A DNA stretch of 64,000 nt from Tetragonia tetragonoides. Its lineage: Eukaryota > Streptophyta > Magnoliopsida > Caryophyllales > Aizoaceae. Positions 32,452-45,033 of the stretch are shown piece by piece. A program made the position numbers and the translations under genes. The notes under the pieces were generated by a model, which was not told the DNA's origin, made no database searches, and saw only the letters and a list, made by a program, of their open reading frames with translations. Each line of letters begins with the position of its first letter. The first letter of the stretch is position 1. The stretch is taken from positions 43,442,807 to 43,506,806 of the forward strand of contig CM076139.1 of NCBI GenBank assembly GCA_038025085.1. The letters are read 5' to 3'.

Positions 32452-35400
32452 ATGGCTGCTCATCCCCTCTTTCTTGATTTGGTTATCATTGATTCCCTTA
32501 ATATGGCTCTTGATGCTCAAGATCTTTTCAAGTTGATCGAGATACATTCTAATTCATACTGGCCCAATTGTTTTATGCTTCGGTCTTCGTCTTACAACGC
32601 TCCTGACGAGGAACCCTTTCGAGATCAGCTCAAAGTTATCTTTTATCAGTCTTCTCTTCCGTTTTCCGTGGTCGTAGTTTGCCATTAATTCTATCTTCCC
32701 GTGTTTTTGGCTCTAACTTCCCTACTCGAGATAGACCTGTTCATGGGTGGATGAATTTTCTTAATGAACGCCCTAAACGCTGGTTTAATCGTCTCCAAGC
32801 CTTTCACTCTCGTTGGCATTCGAATAAGATTTTAGATTATTCGTCTATCTCTTTTTGCAAAGATCCCTTATGACGATAATATTTTTACCGCCATTTGGCT
32901 TGCTTGGCACCCTGCTATCAATTGCTTTGTCGCTGGAGAAGGAATTTAGACTGTGATTCTCGAAGATATTGCTTATTTGACCGGCCTTTGCCCAGATGAA
33001 CTTCCTCACGCGTTCCCAGGTTATTCCTTTTGCAACTCATCTTTTGTTAATGATGAGAATTTCGAGCCTGCTGATGCCCTTTTAAAATCTTTCTATACAT
33101 CTACAACTGCTCGAACTGTCTCGTATTCGAATCTGCTGACTCATTTTTCGTATCTTCCCCCCACAATTCATGTGTCTAATGCTGAGGTATTCTTGTTTCT
33201 GAATTATGTGTTTCATCGATTATTTATGGGCTATAGTTCTTTGATTGGGAATTCTTTCCTTTATTTGGCAGCTAATGTAGCCTCGATGGAAGGTCTAATT
33301 CCACTAGCTCCTTTTCTACTTTCCCAGTTTTATAGGGGTATGTCGAATTTAACCTAAGATCTTATCCCTGAGGGTCCCCAGGTTGAACAGTCATGTCCTT
33401 TTTGGATTCTCACGACATGGGGTTTTCTATATTACCCTTCTTGAATGAACATTTCCTCACTTGAAATACATAATCTTTCTTATCAGAAAGAACTAGCTGC
33501 TCGTAAGGGGTATTTCTTTTCCTGTAATCTTTCCCCTTTCGCCGAATGGTCTTCTGTGGCTGAAGCATGTTTCAACTTGCTCCAACCTTCTCGAGTTGAG
33601 GACCTTCCCTTAGTACTTTTTGAGGTTTTCTCTTCGAAATCTCCATTTAATTGGCATCCTCATTATTGCTTAGGGATTCCTGGTTTTAGTGTGGAGGATA
33701 CTCGAATAGTACGCCCTTGGTGGCTTCGAGATCTTAACCCTTTTTTCATGACCTCTTCTCTCCAACCTTATTGGAGATCAGTTAATGCCTATAGGGATCT
33801 CTTATATTTCGAAATTCCTTGGTTGAGTACTGACGTATACAATCCTCAATTAGTCGCTCATCAATTTGGTATTCGTCAAGCTTTCGTCGTCCCCTTAATT
33901 GAGACTTTGAACCGTCCTTGGAATATGAGGCAAAGTCAAGCCTCAATTGATGTGGGTTTGGAGAACCGATCTTCAGAATTGAGTCTTCGGGGTCATGTTC
34001 TTCTTTGAAATCATTTGGAGGGTGTGGATATTCCTCCTTGCCTTCGTACCTGTTCTTGTGAATCGGAGTATCTGCTTTGGTGGACTCAATTCTTCAATTC
34101 CTCTTTTGGTGTTACTATCTTGCATTCACGCCTTGAGAAGACTCTTCGTAAGCTGTTTCCCAAGGATGTTGACCCTTTTCTGCAGACTCTGAATGCAATT
34201 GAAGCGTTTACTCCTACTTCATCGGTATTCTTTCTTCGAAGATTTTATTTGAGGTTAATTTACTTTCTTTCGATCAATTTAATATGACCTGTTTGTATAT
34301 GTATGTTCAACTTCCTTTGTTGCATACTGAAGGAACAGTTATTCGAGCTGAGCCTATCGACCAGACACCAAATTTTAATAAAGGTTTTTTGTTTGATTGC
34401 CCTCCTTTTTCTTTCATATTTGTACAGGCTTTTTGGATGCCCGCTTATTTCGTAAGTGAATCTTCTGTGTAGTGACAGGATCCTCCTCTAGTCTTACCGT
34501 TCCCTCTGATCCTGTCTTTTTGCCTTCTCAATCACATGTTATGTCAGATATTAATGTGAATAAAGGCTCTTTTGTTGTTCCTCCTTCCTCTTCTGATTTA
34601 GCATCTGGTAGATGGAATTATTATTTCTATATAAGAGTTTTGTCGCAATTTCTCTCTCCATTTTCCCTTAATCTTTTTTCTATATCTTCATAATAGATCG
34701 AGATATGGATTCCATTTCTTCTCCCATGGCTGAAGGTCAGGTTGTTGTTACTTCTGATCCAACTACTCGTCCTTCCACAAGTCGTCCTGATGAGGATTAC
34801 TATCTTGAAGAGCAATTTTCTCCATCATCATCTGTTGGCGCCTCTCAATCCATGGTGGTCACTTCTTCGAGTATGACCTAATACCTTAATAGTTTTGATT
34901 TTTCTTTGATGATTAATTTTCTCATTTTGTACTCTTCTTGCAGATTCTCTAATGACTTTAATCGATCATCTTTTGGCCCCTAACCTTGGATCTTCTGATG
35001 TCATCAAACAGGAGGGGATTCGTTTGCTGAATGCTCTTGAGGCAGATTGGTCAGATGCATCTGCTGCGTTGGCTTTGGAGGATTTCGTTAGATCCAACCA
35101 ACAACATTTTCCTGCGGATCTTAGGGATTTGGTGCTTCGAAGCAATAATCCTCTAGTCTCGTCTATGCAAGACTTACGGAATGCTCGTTCTGAGGGAATT
35201 TCTGAGACTGATTTGGATGGTTGGGCACGTCCTGCTGATTTCCTGGCTGACCTTGCAGCTGGTAGGTCATCTCTTCAACAAAAACAACAGCTTTATGATG
35301 CTTCTCAATCAGATCTTGTTGCTATTGAAGATCAAAACACTCCTCTATCTCATCGTAGAACAGAGGTTGTTGATTTTATTGTTGCCCATGGAAAGAGATA

Positions 35401-35540
35401 ACAGGATATTCAGTCCTGTATCTCTAACCCAACTGATTCCAGGGATGCTCGAATCGCTCAATTAGCTAGTTATCAGGATTTGAAGGCCTCTATATTACTG
35501 CTTGTTGACAGTATCGGGCAATTTCTCAGATCTTCTTCTT
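32452..35540 (+). pseudogene. PMD gene of element B, antisense to its pol
   Basis: Starts MAAHPLFLDLVIIDSLNMAL. After two compensating frameshifts near 32660 and 32870 the PMD core follows in the first frame: IFTAIWLAWHPAINCF, LEDIAYLTGLCPDELP, VFLFLNYVFHRLFMGY, LAANVASMEGLIPLAPF, then CNLSPFAEWSSVAEAC, SPFNWHPHYCLGIPG, YNPQLVAHQFG and VVPLIETLNRPW. In-frame stops at 32947, 33355, 33442 and 34006. A serine-rich part (34472-34690) and, after an intron-like gap, a helical charged exon (34944-35401) with possible coiled coil form the C-terminus. PMD proteins are plant-specific. The role of this copy is unknown. Confidence 0.8.
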
Positions 35541-35951
35541 GATTTTTCTACTCAAACACTCATATTTCAGTGTTTTATTTTCGAAGAAACTGGGACCTTC
35601 TTCTGATTTTGCCTATACTCCGTTTATCTCTTCCCAAAGTTGTGGAAATCTATTGTAAATGTTATCTTTATATATATCCCAAGTCGAAGGAAAATATTAC
35701 TTTAAATATTTGTCATTTATTGCTCGTCCAAATTGCTTTCCATTCGTATATAGCAATTTATATGCATTTTCTGGTTCAACGCTTTCGATAATGAATGGTA
35801 CATTCCAATTGGTAGACTATTTTCCATAAAATTTATCTTTTGGTCCTTCAGAGAGTATTGTTTTCCAGACCAATTCGTATTTGGCAAACTGCTTCTTTCT
35901 TACTTTTTGATTATAGTATTTTTCTGTTTGTTTCTTTAGCTTATGAATTTT
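35541..35951 (-). pseudogene. C-terminal tail of element B integrase, frameshifted
   Basis: Minus strand. Beyond the TGA-terminated main integrase frame, other frames carry KLKKQTEKYYNRK-like sequence and a terminal GIYIKITFTIDFHNFGKR. The matching region in element A is 54640-54960. Confidence 0.55.
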
Positions 35952-36794
35952 CTATAACGTTTCGATTTGTAGGATCTCTTGATCCAATTGTTCAATATTC
36001 ATAGCCTCTTCATATTCTTGTGAAGATAGATTTATTTGCTTAAGTATTCTTTCAGACTTAATGCTCATTTCGACGGGTATTATTGCCTTGTGTCCAAATA
36101 CTAACTGAAATGATGTTACTTGTATGCTTTCTCTAGGACTAGTTCGATAAGCCCATAAAGTCTCTAAAAGTAAATCATCCCACTTTCGAGGGTTATCTTT
36201 TATCATCTTTGCAATTCCTCTGTTTATGGTCTTATTAGTTGATTCGGCTTGTCCATTCGCTTGGGCATAATAAGGTGTAGAATTTTTTAATTTTACAGAC
36301 AATCTTCCCAAGAAAGATTTTATTTCGTCACTGTTAAATACGTTGGCCTGATCTACTGTGATAGTCTCAGGAATTCCAAATCTAGTGAAAATGTTTTCGT
36401 TAATAAAATTCTCTATATAACTTGATGTTATGTTTACAAATGGTCTAGCTTCAACCCATTTTGTGAAGTAATCAGTGGCTACTAAAACATATTTATGATG
36501 TTTGGATGAACCAGGTCTAATTTCTCCAGTAATGTCCATTGCCCATCCTCGAAATGGCCAAGGCTTTATTATACTATGGAGTTTAGCTGCTGGAACTCGT
36601 TGAATGACACCATGTTTCTGGCATGGTCTACATCCTTTTGCATACTGTATACACTCTCGAGTAACAGTGGGCCAATAATATCCATATTGGTGTACTAATC
36701 GCCTCATTTTCTGCCCTATTTGATGAGCTCCACATATGCCTTCATGTATTTCTCCCATGACTAGCAAAGCGTCATCTAGATCTAGGCACTTCAA
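35952..36794 (-). pseudogene. Integrase domain of element B
   Basis: An open frame of 280 codons on the minus strand. The HHCC zinc module is seen as HEGICGAHQIG followed by CRPCQKHG. The catalytic core has all three acidic residues in place: WAMDITGEI (Asp), ITVDQANVF (Asp) and NGQAESTNKTI (Glu). Then come NPRKWDDLLLETLWAYRTSP and the core end FQLVFGHKAIIPVEM. The frame is longer and cleaner than its counterpart in A. Integrase inserts the cDNA into the genome. Upstream and downstream stops prevent a whole polyprotein. Confidence 0.9.
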
Positions 36795-37020
36795 TAATAA
36801 CCCACTAGAATCTTTTCGAAATAGTTATTCTCCATCATACACATATCGATGTGCTATTAGTTTCAGTTTATTAGAATACTTTCTTTTTTAAGGTTCTCAA
36901 TTATCTCTTCTCTCCAATCATTTTCTTTTGTCATAATATCAATTTTATTGATCTCCATTGTTGTTCGTTCTTCGAATGGAATGAGTTCCTTAGCTTTTAT
37001 TGTAATATTTTCGTGGAAAT
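36795..37020 (-). pseudogene. RNase H to integrase linker of element B
   Basis: Broken frames with MEINKID, ENDWREEI and ENYFEK correspond to the element A sequence at 53627-53800. Confidence 0.6.
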
Positions 37021-37445
37021 AGCTCCAAGGGATTTTTTTATCCTGATGCTAATTGTGCCAGCTCGTTAGCTGTTTCGTTTTCTATTTGAGGGATATAATA
37101 TATTCTTACTTCATAAAAATATTCCAATAACTGTTTAATTCTGGCATTGCCTAAAATTGCTGTCGAGCTAAAGCATTTAAAGATTCCTTTAGTTTGATTC
37201 ACTATCAGTTGGGAATCTCCTTTTATGATTATGTTTTTAGCCCCTAATTCGAGAAGACTTTCTAATCCTAAAATTAAGGCTTCATATTCTACCCTATTGT
37301 TTGTACACGTTCCATCTAATTGTATTGCAATTTTTGTAGGAACTCATGTTGGTGATATTAAATATATCCCAGCTCCTGCCCCTCTTTTAGTAGAGTAACC
37401 ATCAAAATATAATTTCCATGGGACTAATTCGATATATTCCTCTTC
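37021..37445 (-). pseudogene. Additional RNase H (aRH) domain of element B
   Basis: On the minus strand one frame reads WKLYFDGYSTKRGAGAGIYL, then after a single TGA VPTKIAIQLDGTCTNNRVEY, EALILGLESLLELGAKN, IIIKGDSQLIVNQTKG and ENETANELAQLA. The catalytic set is visible as FDG (Asp), EYEA (Glu) and GDS (Asp), with a terminal NELA. This second RNase H between the ordinary RNase H and integrase is a known mark of Tat elements. In element A this module has been deleted. Confidence 0.85.
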
Positions 37446-38853
37446 GAATTGGATTTATGAATTAACTTCAACTGATAGGTGATCTGCTAAGAAATCAGCC
37501 AAAGCTTGTCCTTCTATTGCCTTTTGAGTTATGTATCTGATATCAAACTTGAGAAGGTGAGGGTTCCATTTGTTTAGTCTTCCCTTTGGCAATGGTTGTC
37601 ACAGCATATATTTTAATATATATGTTGGAGATACTACTTCGACAGTAAAAGACATGAAATAATGTCTTAATTTTAGTGAGGCAAAGTATAGGCTATAACA
37701 CTATTTTTCGATAGGTGTATACCTAGTCTCTGTATCTACTAAGGTCTTTGATAAGTAGAATACTGCTTGTTGTTTCCCATTATCATTTTCTTGTATCCAT
37801 AAACATCCCATTGACGTATCTTCTGTCGAAAGATATAGTCTGAATGGTTTTCCCATTCGTGGTGGGATTAATACTGGTGGTTCAGATAAATATTTTTTTA
37901 TCTTTTGGAACGTCTCTTGGTCTATCGGTTTCCATTGGAATTCTTCTCCTTCTTTGGATCTTAATAGTGATGAGAAATTCTTGGTTTTATCTGCTAGATT
38001 AGATATGAATCTTCGAATGAAATTGATTTGCCCCAAGAATCTTTGAAGTTCCTTTTTTTTCGTAGGGGGTTTTGTTTCTAGGATTACTTTTGCCTTATTC
38101 TTGTCAATTTCGATTCCTCGTTGATGGATAAGAAACCCAAGAAAGTTTCCTGCCTGAACTCCAAAAGCGCATTTAATTGGGTTCATTTTTAATTTGTACT
38201 TTCGCATTCTTTTAAATGAATTTTCTAGATGATCCAAATGTTCTTCATGGGATTATGATTTTATTACCACATCATCTATGTATACCTCTATAAACTTCCC
38301 TATCATATCATGAAATAGGTAATTCATAGTTCTTTGATACGTTGCACCTGCATTCTTAAGGCCAAAGGACATGACGATCCATTCGAATGTCCCTAAAGAT
38401 CCTGGACACCTGAATGTTGTTTTGTGCCTATCTTCTTTGGCTATTCGTAGTTGATAATACCCTGAATATCCATCCATAAAAAAAAGAATCTTATGTCGAG
38501 ATGCTGCATCAATTAGAGTATCAGCCCCTGTCATAGGATACTCGTCATTTGGACTCGCCCTGTTCAAGTCTCTAAAATCTATACAAACTCTAATTTTTCA
38601 ATTCTTTTTGATCACTGGAACCACATTTGCCAACCATTCTACATATTTGGCTGGCCTTATGAATTTCGCTTTCGGTAAATTCTCTATCTCCTTTTTAACT
38701 CCCAATACTACTTTTGGGGCTATCCTTCGTGGAGGTTGCATACTTGGTCTGCAATCCTTTTTTATGGGTAGCTCATGTTGGGCTATTCGAGTATCAATCC
38801 CAGACATAGGTGGGCCCAAGCAAAGCAATCCTTGTATTCGTTTAGGATTTTAA
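37446..38853 (-). pseudogene. Reverse transcriptase and RNase H of element B
   Basis: Minus strand, nearly collinear frame with a few stops. RT: IDTRIAQHELPIKKDCRP, PAKYVEWLANVVPVIKKN, a stop where glycine is expected, then CIDFRDLNRASPNDEYPM, LFFMDGYSGYYQLRIAKEDR, WIVMSFGLKNAGATYQRTMN and the active site EVYIDDVVIKS. Connection: KLKMNPIKCAFGVQAGNFLG and KELQRFLGQINFIRRFI. RNase H: LYLSTEDTSMGCLWIQEND, VFYLSKTLVDTETRYTPIEK; the rest, to about 37450, is broken. Synthesises cDNA and degrades the RNA strand. About 90% of the domain is readable. Confidence 0.9.
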
Positions 38854-39240
38854 TAAAGTTTTCTTTCTCTTCCATGGTTAGTTTCGCACTGATATATATA
38901 AGTTATTCTAGGATTTTCTTTAGTTCCCAGATTAACTTCTTCTAATTGATCTTGTATTTCCATTTTTATGTCTTCGTTCTTTTCCCATTCGTTCATGTAC
39001 TTCATATAGGATATTTTCCCCTTGCATTTCTTTTAACTCATTTGTCATTGCATGAATTAACTTTTGCTCGCTGTTTAATCCTGCTACCACTCTTAGTGTT
39101 TTATCTAATACATTCTTTAATTCAACTACAGAATAATTTTTCTTCGTGAAAAACATTTGTATTAATTCGAATAGAGTTTTTACAAGCTTTTTTCCTAGAC
39201 ATAATAACTATTTAAATAAGATAATAATTACAACTATTTC
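38854..39240 (-). pseudogene. Protease-RT linker of element B
   Basis: Minus-strand frame 39156-38932 encodes SVVELKNVLDKTLRVVAG and HAMTNELKEMQGENILYEV, matching element A at 30950-31100. Confidence 0.7.
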
Positions 39241-39900
39241 TATTCCTATCTCTAGGAAGCAGTAATCTTCAAAGGTCTTTCATTTAGCTTGTTACTAAAG
39301 TCTCTGGCCTTTGCTATGATGTCTTCTCCTGGCCTTCTCTTGGCTCCTTTCTGTTGTACGTTGTTCTTCGAGCACCTCTATTCGAATTGGTGCGCGTTCC
39401 CCTGTGTAGAATCTGGCTTCCACAAAGTTAGCATTAGTTAAATCATGCTTTTCTTCTGCCTATACAGTTTCAAATTTTTCGCCATTCCAAATTATTAGAA
39501 TTTGGTGTAAAGTAGATGGTATACAATAATTGCTATGGATCCAATCTCTTCCTAGTAATGCTTGATAACTAGAAGTAGTGTCAACTACGAAAAATGCAGT
39601 ATAGGAAATCGTATTCCCTACTTTAATCTTGACTGGTAACAATCCATTCGTTTTAGTAGCTTGTCCAGAGAAGTCATATACTGCTACATCTGCAATTATT
39701 AAATCCTTCGTGGATTTTCCTAAGAATGGAAGAGTAGATGATGGTAGTACATTTACGGCTGCTCCATTATAAATTAAAACCCTATTTATACCTATATTAT
39801 CAATTTCTCCTTTGATATATAGGGGTTTAATATGATTATTATTTATGACTTTTCTATGTAATAAATCTTTTGAAACTGGGTCTATGTCATGTTCACAAGC
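39241..39900 (-). pseudogene. Aspartic protease domain of element B
   Basis: Minus strand. LPVKIKVGNTISYTAFFVVD and YQALLGRDWIHSNYCIP lie at 39460-39642. The upstream part with the active-site segment (39690-39900) is readable but out of one continuous frame. Homologue of the element A protease at 30228-30839. Confidence 0.75.
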
Positions 39901-40625
39901 ACAGGCCTATGTTTCTTCGATATCTAATACATTTAAGTCTTCATAACACCTTAAATCTAGAAGTGTACTTTCGATAAATTCATATGGTGAGTCATCTAAA
40001 GGAGAAGGTAAGTTTCTTTCTAACTCCGGTGGAGAAGACATACCTGTTTAGGCCACAAATTTGTAAGCCTCCTCTTCCTCCTCAATCTCGTGCCATCGAG
40101 GTTGATCCTTGCTTTGCCCTTCTTGCTGGATCTCTGGGTGCATGATCTCCACCATACTAATTTCTGCCTTGTCTTCGAAATTCAAGGCACATTGTACAGC
40201 TTACGTTCGTGCAAACTCCTCGTCGTTGACGTAAATTTCTATTCCGTCATCTGAGGTATACTCGTCTGCCTCTCTTTTTCTTTTTTCGAACTTGCTTGAG
40301 TGGACTTTCACATCCCTCATTTGATCACTTAAGGTGTCTATATCCACCCCCTCGTTTTCTCTGGTTGAACATTCGAGTTGTCCAACCTGAATTTGCAGCG
40401 TTCCTTTCGACATTGCATCCTCATCAATCTTTGGTTGGTTAATGAGGGCTTCTTGTTGCATTTTCATTGCAACTTGAGCTCTTGCATGACTCAACTTCTC
40501 AGCCACCTGACTTTGTTCCTTGGCTTTCGAAGAGATACTTCCCAGTTGAGTCATGTTAGAGGGTCGTCCGAAATACCCTGAAGTACTCATACTTTGTAGA
40601 GGCAATCCTCCTCTTAGGGCATATT
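39901..40625 (-). pseudogene. gag-protease linker of element B, cut by element C
   Basis: The frame 40605-40201 encodes MTQLGSISSKAKEQSQVAEK, ARAQVAMKMQQEALINQ and SSKFEKRKREADEYTSDDG, matching element A at 29480-29890. The sequence stops at CTTAGGGCATATT, where element C begins. Everything of B's gag beyond this is missing. Confidence 0.75.
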
Positions 40626-43600
40626 TGTAGTATCCCGAAAATCTAAACTAAATTATTAAACTAAAATAGTAATTAATTGACATAAAATTTTTCGCTTAGT
40701 TTGCAAAATAGGATTAACGTATCTAATGCATGCACTTACGTAAATATTTCCCAAAGTATATGTTAATCTCGTTTAAAACAAAACCTAATTGATTAATTAA
40801 CTAAACTATTTGATTTACTTGTTTAAATTATGTTTACGGTTTGTTTAGGCATGATTAGGCTTTTGTCTGTGTTGATGACCGAATTAGAGAATGTTAAGCT
40901 AGGATTAGCAAATTTCCATTTTTCCTAATCGAGTTACTATTCACCTATGCCACCTAAACACCTTACTTGTCAACATTTTATGTCCTAACTTTCCACTTGT
41001 CATGAAATGGCCATGACACCTTGTTCTACATGCTTACTAAGCCTAAAACTAGAAAACATACCATATTACTATGTCCTAAGGTAACTAAGCTAAGAAAACT
41101 ACCAAGTAAAAATTATAAAAAGGGGAAGGGGAAGCTACGGTTAAGAGGAGGAAGAAGAGAAAGAAAGAAAAAGGTTTTCACCTTTATAAACTAAACCAAA
41201 GCAAAATAAACAAACCAATTAAGCATAAAAGTTCTTACATATTCTCTTACTAAAGATTTGTACCATATTTACAAGCAATCAAAAAGCCTTCAAAAGCTTA
41301 CCTTTGTTCATCTTTTTCTCTTCCCAAAACCGAACACCAACACCAACACCAACATATACTCTCATATTCTCACATTCTCTTAATATCTTTTCAATCCAAA
41401 ATCACAAATCTTTTCTAAGCAAAAACAAGAGCAAAATGTAGTAGAGAGAAGAAGGGGAAAACCGTAAGAAAGAGTAGAGAAAATAGAGGAAGACTTGGTA
41501 AGAACACTTAATCAAAACTCATGCATTAAATCATTCATATTATTTCCTTTTGTTTCTATTAAACATACCTTCTTATTTCTAAACTCTAACTCTTCCATTA
41601 TTTATTTTCTTCACCATTGCCATCACCACCTAAAGCTCCACCATCACCCGAACGTGAAGCTCCCGGGCCTTCAAGAACCTCCAAGAGATATCATCAAGGT
41701 TTAATTCTTTATACCAATTATTCTTTAAACTTAAGTTATTATTATCACCTAAAGTTTCTAATTAAACCCTAGCAAATACACACATGACTATAATCGAAAG
41801 TATAAAGAAAAAAAGGACTAAGAATCTAAGACCTAGTTAATCTTGACTTAAAAACTGGAAAACCATTGTTGCATGTCCATTTACAAGCCTACGTAAACTT
41901 AATCTTGACTCATTATGGCCAAAACCATTCATTCATTATTTATCTCTAATTATCTTAATTTTGAACCTAGCATTTTCAAAAGTTAAAAGGGTAAAATAAA
42001 AGAAGAATTAACAAGTAAAATGATAACAAGAATTTAGGAATTAAAAGAGTAATTTTTGGTAATAAAAAGGCCCAAGGCCGAAAGGAAATAAAAGAAGAAG
42101 AAATAAAAAGAGTGATTATTAATCCTTGAAATTGTTTGTTTAATTAAACTAGGGAACTTGTGCTAGTAGTGTGTGATCAAGGAAGCTAGGAGAGGAAGTG
42201 TGTATTTTTGGAAGCTTGTAAAAGGTATACTCATGTCCATTAAAACCCCCCCTTTATTTCGGTTTAATGAACTAAGAAGATAACCATGGATTTTCTTATA
42301 ATTATATGCTAGTTGTACTTATAAATATATACATATGGTTATGGATATGATTGTAAAGTTATATAAGTGATTGCATGTGATTATTTTCGTATGGCCGAAT
42401 GGATTTGATGTTGCATGTTTAAGCCTACTTAATAATTTCATGTGGATTTAAATCTATTATTTAAACTTGATAATTATATGTATTTATATATATGGCCGAA
42501 TGGATTGTGATTTAGATATCAAGTTGGTGAATCTTTGTTTAATAATTTAATTAAGTCTTATGATTGTAGAAGTGTGTTTGTGATGACCGAATGAGTTTGA
42601 GAATCATTGACTAGTAATTACTTGATTAATTGTATGTAAAACCGTGGCTATGCTTGAGTGTGCTTATGAACCAATTATGCTTTGCATGTCCAAGTGACCA
42701 AGTTGATGTTAAGTAATGATAATGAATTACTAGAGAGTTTTATAAGTGTATACATGCATATACGAATATGTGAAGTGTTGCACACAACTTAGAGAATTAT
42801 TGTGAAAAAGGAACAAGTTTGGAAAATGTATAAATAATGATTTATGAACATGTTTATTGAGATGCATATGACCGACTTAGACATAAGTGTGTCTACTAAC
42901 TTACTTGTAGTGTGCTCCCAAACTTGGTACCCTTGGAAAATTGAAGAGCATGCCAGTGTGCACATTTTAATAAAATATTGTAGGATTAAACCCATTATTG
43001 ATTAAGCTGTAGGGATTAACTAATCTTGAGTTTCTTGCTTATCATGGTTTAATCTGAGTTTGTAGGGTATAAACCCGAGATGATATGATTATTGCTAAAA
43101 AGGCCAAGTGTATGAATTATGATTTGTAGGGTCATCATTTGAACCCGAGTGTAGGACTCCCAGAGTCTGAGTTGTGTTATGTTCTTCCTCACTACCTAAC
43201 ATAGGTGTCTAAATCTTTGTATGCTATGATCTTCCTCACTACCTAACATAGGTGTCTAAATCTTTGTATGCTATGATCTTCCTCACAACCTAACATAGGA
43301 GTCTAAATCTTTGTATGTTATGACTTGAGTTACTTTGTAGTTTATTAGACCTCAAAGGTCATTTTCTGAGTAATTATGAGTTTGTGTATGATATTGGTTG
43401 CTTAATGCTCTTTGCATGTGAATCTTGTACGTATGCATGGCTTGGTACGTAAAGGAGTATATTAACTATGTTTATAAGAAGACAATCTCTTTAAGATACT
43501 ATTATGAGTATTATTATTATTATTATCTCAAGTGATGGTTGTTAATGCTAAATGTATTTTAAGTATAAACAAAATGTATTTTACAAAATGGGGTGAGTAT

Positions 43601-43999
43601 TGCTTAGCTTTCGCTAATTTTCTTTTGTTTTTGTGTCATCTCTTCTTGCGTGGATTATTATATCTTTTTAACAAATTTTGGGCAAGGGAGATAGTGAAGG
43701 ATGAAAGGAACCTTTTTGTGCACGCTTACTGCATATCTTTGCTGTTGTTTGACCCCGCGGATTCCACAGACGGAGGAGAACCCCGTATGACTTAGTAACA
43801 TAACTAGAGATGTAATTTTGGAACAATACAACTATGTAACTTCCGCTTTTATAATATAATATAATTCAGTTTGTCGTTTATACTCTTTATCATTCTTTGC
43901 CTTGTGCTTGTCTTGTTACAAGTACTGCAGTAATGTTCTGGATTGGATTTAGGGCACATAAGCATAATTAATTAGTGTTATCCAATCCGGGGCGTTACA
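40626..43999 (+). repeat. 5' LTR of element C (3374 bp)
   Basis: Starts TGTAGTATCCCGAAAATC and ends GGGGCGTTACA just before the primer site. It contains three 50-bp tandem copies of CTTCCTCACTACCTAACATA plus GGTGTCTAAATCTTTGTATG near 43180-43320, a (TTA)n near 43512, and long AT-rich stretches. ORFs in it (for example 41495-41704) recur unchanged in the other LTR and look non-coding. Confidence 0.92.
43180..43323. repeat. Three tandem copies of a 50-bp unit in the C LTR
   Basis: Unit CTTCCTCACTACCTAACATA...CTTTGTATGCTATGAT. The same array is in the right LTR at about 52232-52373. Confidence 0.9.
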
Positions 44000-44002
44000 A
44001 GA

Positions 44003-44014
44003 TGGTATCAGAGC
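44003..44014 (+). other. Primer binding site of element C
   Basis: TGGTATCAGAGC, complementary to the 3' end of initiator tRNA-Met, three bases after the LTR. Confidence 0.9.
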
Positions 44015-44078
44015 AATATAAAATATTTAAAAGAAGATAAAGAAAGCTATAAGTTAAACCGTGACATGACCGAGAGAG

Positions 44079-44669
44079 ATGGCTAGACAATAGAATGGGA
44101 ATTGTTTGAACTTCTATGTGTTTGACTTGCATTTTCATCTTGCTTGTAGAGTCTTTGCTCCTTTCACTAGTGAAGCCGCTGATTTTCCTGGATGGCAAGT
44201 ATATAATCTTTTGAGAACTTTTTCTTCGGTTGAACCCTGGTTAAGTGTAAAGTTGAATTATATGAGTATTATGACTGATGGGATTCACTATAATTGGGAT
44301 CACTATATGTGTGGGGATGATTGGTATTTGACCTTAGGTTATATGTCGGGTGTTTTACAACAAGCTTATTCTGAGTGGATGTGTTGTGAGAATAGTGTAC
44401 TCTTGATTCCCGAGACCATAGTACAGTATAGGAGGGGACGTATGCTTCGTTATCACCATTGGTCACGTAGCACCCAACCTTCTGTCATTGCTCGACCGTC
44501 CGCAACTCCACCACCACCACCTCGGCAGACCGTGTACCGACCTCCCGCAGCTGTGCCTACAACCACTTCTCCGGAGCAGCCAGTCCCACTTAACGTGATA
44601 CCGCCAAGGGGACTTGCAAATGGATTCTTGGTGCGGTATGATAGGGGAAGTTCTTCGGGTGGAAGTTAG
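44079..44669 (+). pseudogene. Extra ORF of unknown function between primer site and gag in element C
   Basis: ATG at 44079 gives MARQ, then a TAG at 44091, and the same frame stays open to 44669 (about 197 codons in total). The first half is aromatic (NFYVFDLHFHLACRVFAPF, EAADFPGWQVYNLL, YNWDHYMCGDDWYLTLGYM). The C-terminal third is proline-rich (PSATPPPPPRQTVYRPP) and ends YDRGSSSGGS. I do not recognise a domain. The length of the open frame and the biased but protein-like composition suggest it was coding. It could be an accessory protein or a 5' exon spliced to gag. The leader of chromoviruses usually has no ORF. Confidence 0.5.
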
Positions 44670-45033
44670 ATGTCAAGTGTGCAAGTGATCATGCATGAGT
44701 GAAGCTATGTGGTATTTAGTTGTTTATGAACTTATCTTATGTGGTAGTTTAAACAATCTGCTATTTGGTTTTGTAATATTTAGCCTATGACCGAGACAAT
44801 AGCTAGATAGGTCAAATGGTAAGTTGTGTTGTTAGCTTTAACGTGTTTTGCACTTTTGTAGGCTAACCGGATGCATTGGTACTTGAACTTGTTTTCTATA
44901 CTTTTCTATGATTGTGATGCATGATTTTAGTAATTGTTTGCATAAGTAGATAAAAGACACTAGAAATCATGTTTAGGAGGAACTCACATCACTTAAAGAT
45001 TCTATGCTTTGCTTACTATTGTTATTCCTATAG
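44670..45033 (+). other. Spacer between the extra ORF and gag of element C
   Basis: AT-rich; ends TATTCCTATAG directly before the open gag frame, which could be a 3' splice site. Confidence 0.4.

Noticed and set aside
41495..41704. Repeated 69-codon ORF in element C (also at 50539-50748)
   Set aside because: Both copies are in the LTRs, so their conservation reflects LTR identity rather than coding.
44003..44014. Part of a tRNA gene
   Set aside because: TGGTATCAGAGC is the primer binding site complementary to tRNA-Met, not a tRNA gene.
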